Source: Adenanthera pavonina
Taxonomy: Eukaryota; Streptophyta; Magnoliopsida; Fabales; Fabaceae
Assembly: GCA_026686845.1 (NCBI GenBank)
Contig: JAIVEN010000023.1
Coordinates: forward strand, 13,844,001-13,908,000
Direction of reading: 5' to 3'
DNA: 64,000 nt
Part shown: positions 45,547 to 56,874 of the stretch, piece by piece
Layout: each line of letters opens with the position of its first letter
Numbering within the stretch: the stretch's first letter is position 1
Position numbers and translations under genes: made by a program
Notes under the pieces: generated by a model
What the model saw: the letters and a program-made list of their open reading frames with translations, nothing else
Database searches by the model: none
What the model was told of the DNA's origin: nothing

Positions 45547-48500
45547 TTAACAGATTGGGAGAGGGGCACCATTCCACTCGCCAAGGCATTCCAGAAGAGG
45601 ATCAATGATCTTGCCCTGGCACAATGCTGTGAACACCTTGTCACACTCCTCACCTGGTGAAGTCACCCTCTCTCCGGTTAGCAACTCAGTCCCCAACTCC
45701 TCTCTGACAAACTTGTACAGAGGGTAAGACCTGCATTCCTTAATCCTGTTTGGAATTGCAGAATTGCCGGTCTCATATGCTGCTCTTGCACTCTCAACTT
45801 CCTTTGGCAAGACATTCTCCAACTCCTCCTCGAAAGTTCCAATCTTTTGGAAGATTGATGTGCTTGGGTTCTTCTCGTTTTCAGCATTGACCAATGCATG
45901 GTCTACGAGCACTTGCCTTAGCTTCTGCATCAATGGGTATATAGCGCTGCAGGGATCATCAACATAGGCAAACACATGCTCCCTGTCTACCACCTTCAGT
46001 AAATCCTTCTCGCAAAATCTTGAAGGGTGGAGTTCTCCATTCACACCCGTGGTCAGAGTTCTCTTAGCGACTTGGCTAACGGTGTTCTTGACTGTGTTCT
46101 TCAAGTTCTCTTCCAAATGCCTCAAGTCAATTGCTTGGCAAAGTGCAACCAAAAACGTGGAAGACATGAGCTTTAAGATCTCAATAGCTTCGTTTGTTTT
46201 CCTAGACGAAATCAAACCCAAAGAGTTCACGTCCTGGTTGTGCTGCTCGGCACTTTGGACGTGGCTTGTTACGGGATTGGCAAGGTATTGAAGTTCAGAG
46301 CAGTAAGAAGCCATGGCGATTTCAGCCCCCTTGAAACCATAATCCAAGCTGGGGTTTCTGCTGGCAGATAGATTGGAAGGCAAACCATTGTTGTAAAAGT
46401 CATTGACGAGCTCAGAGAATTGAGCGAACATGAGTTTGCCAATGGAAGCAAGAGCCAAACGGGTATTGTCCATGGAGACTCCAATTGGGGTACCCTGGAA
46501 ATTACCACCATGCAGAGCTTTGTTCCTTGAAACATCAATCAAGGGGTTGTCGTTCACGGAGTTGATCTCTCTCTCAATTGACTTGGTGGAGAATCTGATA
46601 ACTTCAATGAGAGGGCCAAGCCATTGGGGTGAAGTTCGGAGGGCATAACGATCTTGTTTAGGCTTCTGCAGGGGATCCATCTCGTGCAACTTCTTGGCTG
46701 CTTTAACATAGGAGCTTCCATCCAAAATGTGTTCCATGATAGCAGCAGCCTCAATCTGGCCAGGATGGTGCTTTAATTTGTGCGTCAAGTGGTCTGTAAA
46801 CTCAGGCTTGCCTTGCATGACTTCAGCAAAAATTGCGGAAAGAACCTCAGAGAGCACCGCCAGAATGTTAGCCTCAAAGAGAACCATAGAAGCCAAGCCA
46901 GAACCAACGGCAGTACCATTTACAAGAGCAAGGCCTTCCTTGGGCTGCAGTTCGAAGAACTCAGACTCGATGCCTGCCAATTGAAAGGCTTCCTTAGGAT
47001 TAAGGGCTTCTCCGTTGGGTCCAACGGCTCTGGAGTTAGGTCTGCCTGTAAGTAAACCGGCGATGTAAGAAAGAGGGACGAGATCGCCGGAAGCTGTGAT
47101 TGTACCACGAAGTGGCAAGCATGGGGTGATATTGTGGTTAAGTAATTTGGTGATGGCTTCTAGGATTTCAAATCGGATGCCCGAGTATCCTTGGAGAAGA
47201 GTGTTTATTCGGACTAGCATGGCGGCTCTTGTGGCTGAGTGTGGCAGTGTTTGGCAAGACTCGGTGCCATTGCCAAATATTCCGGCATTCAAAAACCTGA
47301 AATATAAGCACGCAATGATCAGAAATATTCACGTGGTATTGCCATTCATTTCTAGTAACCGTCATATACGGAGATTAATTAACCGCTAGATGTACACTAG
47401 GTGAAATTTAATTAAGACTTTCCAAAGAGGAGTCAACGGCCAAATTAAAAAAATTACAAAAAGGAATATTTATGATCACCAATCATGTGGTTAAGATGCG
47501 ACATCGACCGACCGAACCATTCTCGTTCTTGAGGCCGGCATGCCGTGCCAACCGGTGATGCATGTTGTGATGTGCTTGTCCTAATACCAGACATTTACCC
47601 TTTGGCCAAAAAAAAAATTCCAGACATTTACCCGCTAAAATTAGTTGTGTTTGTGTCCGTATTACTTTTTAATTATTTTTTTAAAGCAGCTGTGTTCAAA
47701 TTACTATTTTTAATAAGAACTATTTGCAATTTATTGCTACCGACCTCCGTTCTAGTTTTTACCCCTCACGTGGATTTTTTTTTTAAATCCAATTACCCCT
47801 TCACGTGTAATTTCTGTGGTAGTTTTCGAAAATTATAATTTAGAAGCATAATTTAAAAAGATTTTGAAAAATAAAATTCTAATTATTTAGATAAAAAATT
47901 AATTACAAAAAAAAATTACACGTCATATTGTCAAATTCATATATTCTTTTTTTCCTATTCTCTATTTTTTTAAAGTTTCACTCATATTTATTTAAATTGA
48001 TTTATTGAAGTTGAATTTATTTATTTTAAATATTTAACTTGATTTTAAAATTTAAAATCCCCTGCGATAAAATTTGTAAATTTTTGCCATAAAATTTTTT
48101 CTTTTTGAAAAAATCGACACGCAACCTCTTTACTTTAAAATAAATATATTAATAAGATTATGAAATATAATATTTAATTTAAAAATATTTTACACTCTTA
48201 CTATGATGTAAACATTCCCCAAACGATTATCCCCTATTTTTCTAAATTAATGTTTTTCACCAAAAATCCAACCATTATTTTCATATATACAATAACTAAA
48301 TAAGTTCTCTGCCGGTTTAATTTTTACAGATCAGGTGGCTTTTTACCTTTTTTTTAATTATTTTTTAAACATGTGATGGAGGAAGGAACTGGATGCGGAT
48401 CATGAATCCAGGACACGGAGAGAAGTAGACGGGAAGAGTAGGTACCTTATGAGCTCTTTCTGCAAAGCAGCACCTTGTTTTGTTCGCCTGTGAGAGGTAG

Positions 48501-48843
48501 CACCGAATCCGGTGGTGACACCGTAACTATCAGTTCCCTTGTTCATGCTGTCCATGACCCAGTCGCTGCTGGCCTTAACGCCGGCCCTGGCCGACTCCGA
48601 CAGCTCCACCTTCACGCCTTGGTCATGTGCAGCAATGGCAGCCACCTGAGAGATGGTGAGAGTCTCGCCGCCAAGGCGGACCACCGGCTTCCGGTACTCA
48701 GCCACCATGCGCATCACCTCGTCCAAGTGGCTGCCCTTGAGAGACTCGGCAGCGACTCCCCAGTTCAGTGGATCAGCCGTGCCATTGCTCAAGCAGAAAG
48801 AGCCATTCTGATGGTGACCGTTGGCCTTGGCGATGGGCTCCAT
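45547..48843 (-). CDS. PAL: Phenylalanine ammonia-lyase, 715 aa
   Basis: It deaminates L-phenylalanine to trans-cinnamate, the entry step of lignin, flavonoid and other phenylpropanoid synthesis; the enzyme is a cytosolic homotetramer. Exon 1 is 48843-48446 and exon 2 is 47296-45547. The single intron splits the Arg codon of KELIR-FLNAGIFG, the conserved PAL intron site. The Ala-Ser-Gly triad that forms the MIO cofactor is at 201-203 in GTITASGDLVPLSYIAG. The catalytic Tyr is at 107 in SYGVTTGFG. Phe134-Leu135 is the pair associated with phenylalanine over tyrosine. The protein ends LPIC. Length is normal for the family, 716 codons with stop, no breaks. The 1149-base intron is AT-rich and holds no other gene that I can see. 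Confidence 0.97.
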
Positions 48844-49002
48844 GATAATGAAGTAATTAAAGGAGGTAGTAGTAGGGGAGAAATGAGGAAGGAGATTAAT
48901 TAGTGAGAAATATAGAGCTTGAAGATGGGATAGAGGGAGAGGAAATCTTGGGGATGAATGAAGGATGGGATTTCCTGAGTTGAAGGGGGGAAGAGAGTTG
49001 AG

Positions 49003-49009
49003 TTATATA
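49003..49009 (-). promoter_or_regulatory. PAL TATA box
   Basis: The minus strand reads CCTATATAACTC, 160 bases before the ATG, leaving room for a leader of roughly 130 bases. Confidence 0.65.
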
Positions 49010-49041
49010 GGAGGGTGATCATAAGGTAAGAGCGTGTTCCG

Positions 49042-49048
49042 GGTAGGT
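49042..49048 (-). promoter_or_regulatory. AC-I element (ACCTACC) of the PAL promoter
   Basis: The minus strand reads CCACCTACCCG about 35 bases upstream of the TATA box. ACCTACC is the known R2R3-MYB target (AC-I) that drives phenylpropanoid and lignin genes in vascular tissue. Confidence 0.6.
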
Positions 49049-49084
49049 GGGCATAAGGAGGGGCAGAAATCCACAAGGAGGGGG

Positions 49085-49091
49085 GGTTGGT
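49085..49091 (-). promoter_or_regulatory. AC-II element (ACCAACC) of the PAL promoter
   Basis: The minus strand reads CCACCAACCCCC about 78 bases upstream of the TATA box and 37 bases beyond the AC-I element. The pair is typical of PAL and other lignin gene promoters. Function is inferred from the motif only. Confidence 0.55.
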
Positions 49092-49099
49092 GGTTGAAA

Positions 49100-50075
49100 A
49101 CCATTTTCTGCCGTGCGATGCCCAACTATTTATCTGACGGATTCTGTATTGCAACGTGGAAATACAGGATCGCATTATAAGAAATTAATTGGTGGGTAGC
49201 TGCGTGCCATGTCAATGCAAGTGGACGACGAAAGAGTAGGTGAGTAAGTAGGAAGGGGCATATTTGGAGAATGAGGACGTGAACGATGCACAAAAGAACC
49301 TCCCCCTGGACCGGTAAACGACCTCATATCTTTATCTCCATGATTTCATAATATAACATACATACAGAATAGAGTTAGTCTAAACCCCTTTCTCCTTTCT
49401 TTTTTATGTTAAAATTTTATTTTATTTCTCAACACTAAAATTAATAATTCCATACTAACTTTCCTAATAGCAAATACAAATGACAAAAATTATAGTGGAA
49501 AATTATATATCATAATTTGAACATTTAGCTAGAAAGTATTCCTCCCATCTTTAATTTAAGAATTTTTGTAAAACATGTGTGATTTCTATAAATACTCTTA
49601 ATAATTTTGATTTAATTTGCTCTCTTTTAACATTAAATTTGAAATAGATGTTAATAAATTTTATTAAGAATGTTATAATAATTTTATATAAAATCAAAAT
49701 TTTTATCTAATTTTAGCTACTTTTATAGATTAAAAGGTTCTCTTATAAAAACTAAAAAGGACGAGAGAGGATGTAATTTAACTCAGATATTTATGGAGAC
49801 TCCGGTGTGTTACAGGACATACCGACCACCAAATAAAAAGTCGCCTGCCTTTTTAAAAAAAGAAAAAATTTAAGGCTTCCTCTCTTTTAATATTTTTAGC
49901 CACCTCGCCTACGTACAATGATTTATGACTTCATTACGTGTATAGCCTTGACTTGCTTATTGGGCACTGCCCTAGTGGTTGGAGTGTCACCTTATAAAGT
50001 AAGGGGTTATCATGGGTTCTAATTCACTTGGTGCCTTAATTCCATGGGTAGAACTTATACTTACAGGAAGCATTT
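49100..50075. other. Distal PAL upstream region
   Basis: Contains a further AC-like CACCTACTC on the minus strand near 49233-49241 and a MITE-like stretch at about 49537-49775 (CCTCCCATCTTTAATTTAAG with a related inverted end). No gene. Confidence 0.4.
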
Positions 50076-51101
50076 ATGGCCCCGTTTGGATCGATTCCTA
50101 AGGCTTTTAGGAATGGGAGTTCGGATTCCATTCCCAATGTTAAGTTGTTTGGTTGACATATTGAGATAGGAATAATAAGGATTCCCAAGGAATGTGCATG
50201 CCCAAAAATGAGGTCTCCCATGTTGAACCGCATCTTTGATGTTTCCTAGGGGTTGGAATCAGCCTTTGGACATCACTACCCCTGCAGCCTCTTCATTCTC
50301 AACCTCTTTGTCCTCCACACTGGAACCCTCATCCTTCACAGGCGACCCATTCTGTCGACCTCCACCAACAACCCATTTTGATGATCTTCACCGACCCATT
50401 TTGATGAATTGAGAAATCAAAATGAATATATCTGAACCAAAGATGTTCTTTTTGAATTTTTTTAATTATTTTTGTAGTGCCCAAACCCCTACCCTATCTT
50501 CGCCCCTTCTTTCTTCCATCATGTTCACAAGCATCCTCTTTTACCCCTCCATCGAGCATCACGTTAGATCCACCATTGCATCTCATTCATCTCCGTTAAG
50601 CATCATGCCAAAGCCACCATCGCATCTCGTCTCATCTGCTTTGTCGAGCATCATGCCACAAGGATTCAAGCAAATTGTATATATATGTGTGGGTGAGTTA
50701 CGTTTTAGACGGATTCAGTCGACAATCTAGTTGAATCTAGTGATGGTGTTTTGCTGTATTCATATCTTCAATTTGGGTATTTTCATCAATTTGGGTCTTC
50801 TATTTTCTGCATATATATCCAAATCTAATTAGTGATCTTGAATATGGCTTTGGACCTAGTTGATCAACAAGTAGAGACGAAGAGGAGGAAGTTGCTGAAG
50901 AGGGAGGAGAAGGGAAGGGAATAAATTGCTAAGGGGGCATATATATCTTTTTAAATTTATTTTTATCTAATTAAATATAAAAAATAAATTTATTTCTAAT
51001 CTTTTTAATATCATACTAAACAAACATATATTAATTATCATTTCATTCTCCGTCATGTCATTCCATTTCATTCCCTTCCTTTCTAAGAACCAAATGAACT
51101 C
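50076..51101. mobile_element. PIF/Harbinger-like non-autonomous element, about 1 kb
   Basis: The left end TGGCCCCGTTTGGATCGATTCC and right end (reverse complement GAGTTCATTTGGTTCTTAG) are weak inverted repeats flanked by TTA at 50073-50075 and 51102-51104. Both subterminal regions carry GGAATGG/CCATTCC-type repeats. No transposase motif. The three-base duplication is weak evidence on its own. Confidence 0.5.
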
Positions 51102-51155
51102 TTAAACTTCTGAATGGAATGGCTTGATTAACCTGGTGTGAGCTATTGCGAGCAT

Positions 51156-51711
51156 TAGAGCTAAACAACATGACCCGATGTCCGGTTGTCCCAGTCCAAC
51201 TCGGCCACTTCGGGCCAACCGGGCTAGGGTTAGGGCCAAGCACTCTAACCCCGGCCTAGCCCAACCTATCTATATTAATTTTCTTAATTTTTTTTCTAAT
51301 TTTTTATATATCTTAATTAATTTTTGTAGAATTTTTTTTTATATATCTAATATAATACATTTACTATGTAAATATTACGGAAACTTTTTGAGATTTTAAT
51401 GTTTCAAATTTTTTAAAATTTTGAATTAATTTTTTAACTTAATATTTATGTAAAAATAATGTATAATGGTTAAATATTCATAAATTTTAAACAATTTTAT
51501 TTTTTTCTAAGATTATTTTTTAAGAAAATCTATTTTTAAGTATAAATAAATATATTTTTTGTTATTAAATAATTATTTTTTATTTTTTATTTAAAAAAAT
51601 ATATATAATATTGGGCCAGCCCAGTACTTGGCCCGATATTAGCTTGAGACACTTTGGGCCGGATATCGGGCAAGGGTCAATCCCGGCCCAACCCGATCCA
51701 TGATCACCCTA
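51156..51711. mobile_element. hAT-type non-autonomous element with perfect 8-bp duplication
   Basis: It is flanked by GCGAGCAT at 51148-51155 and 51712-51719, an exact 8-bp duplication. Ends are TAGAGCTAAACAACATGACC and, read from the other side, TAGGGTGATCATGGATCGGG; both start TAG as in many hAT elements. GGGCC-rich blocks near both ends surround an AT-rich core. No transposase frame. Confidence 0.75.
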
Positions 51712-51719
51712 GCGAGCAT

Positions 51720-53389
51720 GATTCACATATAGATTTTACCCAATTTACAATAGGCCTCCACCCTTAGAAGAGGTTGGACTCTGTCAGTTGAAATTTTCTT
51801 GTCATAAAATGTATATATATATATATATAACCAAGAATTCAGCTATATTAATTTTCTGATTTTTTTACCTAGGTATTAATTTTCTGATTAGACTAACATA
51901 ATAGTGGGCATTGTGTCGTAGTTTTTGTGACTTCAAAATGCTTAACATAAAAGCAAACCAAAAACTGTAAAAGTTTAGTGTAGGTGTAGTGGGTTATGTT
52001 TTAGCCAAGGGAGAAGAAAAATAAAATTAAAAAAATATAGATATAAAATTTTGAAGATGCCCGCAAGAGAAACGGAACAGACAGAGAGGCTTGGAGGTAG
52101 CTAGCTGACATTGCGGCTGTATGAGTGAAAAGTAAAGTGACTCGTCAGTCTGTTTTTTTTTTTCGAAAAAAATGGAATTTGAAAGTCAAGCGAGAAACTT
52201 CAAAATAAACATGGGCTGCCCCCTTTGAACGATGACCCATGACACCCCTGACATGCTATTTTAATAAATTACATGACATATTGACACGCGCATTCTCACA
52301 AATTAATTTATTTAGTATGATATTAATATTGTTAGGAAAGAACTTTATTTTTTATATTTAACTAAATAAAAGGGAAAAAAATACCCTGAAAACCTTTCTT
52401 TTTATTTCCTCCATTCGAACACACCAGCCACCATCAACAGATCAATGATACCCAACGACAAATCAGAAGAAACGAAACTCGCAAAACCATGCAAAGCAAC
52501 AAATTATTCATCCTTGAAGCTTCAAACCAACATCAATTACTAACCCTAATCAAGACCACATTGATACCCAGCAAACAAGAAGCTCAAAATCTAAAGGAAA
52601 ACCAGACAATGAATGCCCGCACGATTCTCGTTGGTGGTTGTATACGGCATCGCCAAAAACCTGCGAGATGGTTACCGGTGGTCGTTAACACGACGTCACC
52701 GAACGCCTGCAAGGATGAGACAACATAAGCTTCCAGATCTGGCGTTCAACACCACCTAACCCTCTGAAAAAGATTTGAGCCTCCTGGCGATTACAGATCG
52801 GGCAACGACACCCTGAGGAACACTTCCATAGATAAAATCTCACATCAAATTTGAACACTTCATAATAAGACTCTGATGAGCTTCCGAGATGGCACCATCG
52901 TAGCTTCAACGTCGTCAAATCACTTTCCTTTGCCTCCAATTAATCCAACGTTTAGTTGCTCAAAGATGAGGGTATTATGGTAAATGCAAGCATCGTTCCC
53001 ACACTGGAATTAGCATTCCTCCCCTCCCGCTGAAGTAGGTTGTCCGCATTCCCTTAAATGCAGGAATGGGCGTTTAGTCCACAGTCAAGAATGGTCTTGC
53101 TGGAGCATTGGAGCAGCCAAACCCGCTTGCCGATGCAATGGAGACATTCTTCCGATACCATCTGCAATTCCCGGAACCAAAAGCGTCCTAAGTTTAGTTA
53201 TCACTTCTCAAACATTCTTAATAATATAGTACATAAAATAAAAGAAAAAGATAAAATAAAATATCATATAAGTAAAAAAATACTATTGCTAAATAATAAT
53301 CACGCAAATATTATAAATATCACATATTTTAATTTTTATATAATATGCTATATATCAGCGAATGTTAAACTTTGAAAGAATAATAAGAG
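51720..53389. other. Intergenic DNA without a recognisable gene
   Basis: A short TA run lies at about 51808-51829. Open frames at 52489-52728 and 53058-53375 lack any motif. Nothing further could be supported. Confidence 0.4.
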
Positions 53390-53775
53390 CACAAAATGGG
53401 AGTAGCAGAGATGATAATGTCAAAATGGATGTATGGTCATATAAAAATAGGTAAGATCTAAATGATTGTATAAGAGGGAAAATTGAAAAAGTATCTATTG
53501 AGTAGAAAATAGTGAAAAATTGTTTAAAGTAATTTGAACATGTATAAAGAAAATGACAAGAGAAACCAGTAAAGAGAGTTGATTAAATGGCTTGGAGTCT
53601 TATCAAGAGGGATAGAGGAAGACCAAGAATAACACTAAAAGAAATTATAAGGCATAACCTCTTAATAAATAATTTATCTGAAGAGATGGTGTTTGATAGA
53701 GTACATTGGTATCGTATGATTCATGCAGCCGATCTCATTTTGTGGAATAAAACTAATATTATTGTTGTTGTACAA
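53390..53775 (+). pseudogene. 3' end of an RTE-type LINE
   Basis: Broken frames read like the C-terminal tail of plant RTE reverse transcriptases: KWMYGH, then KRDRGRPRITLKEIIRHNL, NNLSEEMVFDR and W.RMIHAADL. It closes with a short ATTATTGTTGTTGT repeat, the kind of 3' microsatellite tail RTE elements carry instead of poly-A. It is 5' truncated, with stops in the first half. Confidence 0.65.
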
Positions 53776-55971
53776 GTTCTTTCCTGCACACCAATAAATT
53801 AAGTGAGATAATGGCAGTTTAACATACGCATTCATTCATTAGTTCGAATGAGTTAATTAATTGGTCAAAAAAATGAGTTCATTAAATTATATATGTAAAA
53901 TCATGACTAGGATTTATCCCGCAGTGCTATGTTATAATTATAATATTAATCAATTACTACGCGCTTTGCTTAATTTGTTGACCGGAGATAAATTAACAGA
54001 AATTGCCGGGTTATGATTGCCATATACAAAATAGAATAATTATCATATCGTATTTAAAATGAGTTAATTAAGAACACCAAGTGAGTGGAAAATTTCAAAG
54101 CAAATAAATAATGCCAAGCCCACGAGCATAAAGACGAAGAAGTGGGCAAATGGTCCACTTGATCGTTATTCGCATTTTCATTGATATATCAGTGCATTGC
54201 CTTTCTCGATATGTTTAAAGGGATAAGCCAGCAATCCATTTGTTGCTAAACCTTCGTTAATGATGATTAATGTTCCAACTTTCCTTCTGGAATCAGCTGG
54301 TAATAAAAGAATAAAGTTGTTTATAAAAAAAATAATAAAGTTAATATGTATGGTTGTGCTCTGTATGTTTATGTATGCATGCATGGGATGCTGCCAAATC
54401 TACCAAGTATTGGGTGTCTGATGAATTAGAGCGGTAGTGTTAGTGGGATTAATGAACCTGACACTGTATCTTCCAGATGCAGGCTTCACATTATATTGAT
54501 AATGGCCACTGATCTTCTGGAGTGACCATGAGAGCAAGTTATGAACTGAGTTCTCCCTAATAAATTTATTATTTATAAAATAAAATATGATTAATCAATA
54601 TATCAAATTATCAATATTGATATAAAATATAAAATTTATAGCAAATTATACTATTTATAAATTATTAACAATGTGACTACTTATCTCAATTTCAAGCAAT
54701 GTTTAAAGAAAGATTTCTAATTATATATATATATATTTAAAAATACTATTTATTGCTTCGAAGTATAAATCATGGTGCTAAGGAAAAATAAAAACTCTTT
54801 ATATTATATTTAAGTGTTTAAATATATTTTTAATATTTTGTTTTTTTAATACAAAATTCTATTTTGACTAGGTTAATTCAAGTGGGAGGAGTATGATGGG
54901 ATTTGAATGTGAGCAATAATGTTCAAATCCTCCTTATGCGAAAAAAATAATATATAGGCAGAAAAAATAATTGACTTATCTCTTAAATTATATAAAACAA
55001 TTATACTTTATCGATTTGTAATTGTCTCATTTAAAACTTAACTTTGTATTAATTGGAGTGGCTGAAGTTCAAGTACAAATTCTAGAATTGAAAGTTGTAA
55101 TATTTATTCCAATATTCTGGAAAACAGATTAAGAGGACACTTGATATATTTTCCAGGATATAACTTCATGGGAAGTATATTTTTTATGAAGTTAATTTCT
55201 CAAGAAGTTTATAAATAACATGCTTCATTAATTTTTTATTTTTCAAGACGTTTAAATTTTTTTCAAATAAATGTATTATATTTTAATATTAATAACATAA
55301 ATACATTTTTATTTCATAATTTTTTAAAAAAATTAAGGGTTTGGAAAATTATTACATAACATTTAAGAAGTAAAACTTTTCAAAGTTTTGCTTTAGGCAA
55401 AAAAAAGAAAACTTTCCAAAATTTTACTTAAAAAGTTCAACCTCTTGAGTTAAATCCAAATTTCTAAAAAAGTCTACATTTTTTTATTGACCAAATAAGA
55501 GTTTATTTATCTACTTATGGAGAAGTTTAACTTCTCACTCTAACTTCCTCATATCAACTAACCCATAATACCTTCAAAATGGAATTAAAGAAAATTAAAT
55601 TGTGCCAATTTTATTATTATCTCGTGTCCCGAATTTATTGTCTTTGTCCTTGTCAATTAAAATTTTTCCGTTGCACATACACGCAAAAAGGATCACTCTT
55701 GAACTGTCCACTATTTAATCGAAATCAAATTCTATTATTATCTTTTGTAATTTCGATACAGTTTAAAATTCGTGTCGTCGCATAATGCATTTTAATTAGA
55801 GCTTTAGGTTAATTTGTCCAGAAGCTTAGTTAAATTGTTGGGCTTATGCATATATTAGCAAATATTCGATCAGACATTTTACATTGTGAGATAATCAGTG
55901 CCATAACAAGGTGAAAATAGATAAATAAACATATTACACATCACACACACACACAAATGTGTATAATCAGT

Positions 55972-56255
55972 TACTCCCTATGTTTGTTAATATAAGGAAC
56001 AAAAGAATAAAATTACACAGATTAAAAAAATAATGAATTTATCTGAAATATAAAATAATTTTTAAAAATATCCTCATTTAAATTAATAATTTTTATATTA
56101 TGTAATTAATACAAATAAATTATATTAAAAATATCATATTAATTAGAAATATTTTTTAAAAAAATTATTAAATACACTAAACAAATCTATAAATTTTTTA
56201 TATTTTAAAATATAAAAATTTTCTTATTCGTCCTTATATTAAGAAATACAATACT
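55972..56255. mobile_element. Stowaway-like MITE
   Basis: TACTCCCTATGTTTGTTAAT and AATATAAGGAAC at the left pair with GTCCTTATATTAAGAAATA at the right. It is AT-rich and related in sequence to the copy at 56598-56874. Confidence 0.5.
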
Positions 56256-56597
56256 GGTTTTACAAATAAGCCGTCATGTTTGACACAGACCGAGAATGAA
56301 AAAAATTATGTGCTGATTCTTAGATTAGTTAGAGAGAATGAAAAAAAAAAAGTGCTGATTCTTAAAGCAACAATAAAACGAGGAAATTGAGTTATAACTC
56401 TGAAGTCAAATGTTGATAATTATATTGGTCAAAGCGAATACTAGTACATATAAAATAATAACATATAATAGTCAGAAGCAATAATTATTCTCTTTATTTT
56501 GTTATATAGTATATTTTAAAAAAAAAATTATGTTTTAAAATATAATACATTTTATAAATTACGCAGTATATTTTTTTTTTAAATTATCCCTAATTAA

Positions 56598-56874
56598 TAC
56601 TCTCTCCATTCCTTAATATAAGAAACAATTGAAACAATTTTTATATTTTAAAATATAAGAGATAAAAAAGTTTATCTAGTGTATTTAATAATTTTTTTAA
56701 AAAAATATTTTTAATTAATATAGTATTTTTTATTTATATTAATTACATCATATAAAAATTATTATTATTAAATAAGAATATTTTTAGAAATTATTTTATA
56801 TTTTAAATAAATTTATTATTATTTTTTATTTATATAATTTTATTTTTTACCTTATATTAAGAAATGAGGAAATA
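56598..56874. mobile_element. Stowaway-like MITE, sister of the preceding one
   Basis: TACTCTCTCCATTCCTTAAT followed by ATAAGAAAC on the left and CTTATATTAAGAAATGAGG on the right form inverted ends. Internal blocks such as TTTTATATTTTAAAATATAA recur in the element 340 bases upstream. Confidence 0.5.
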
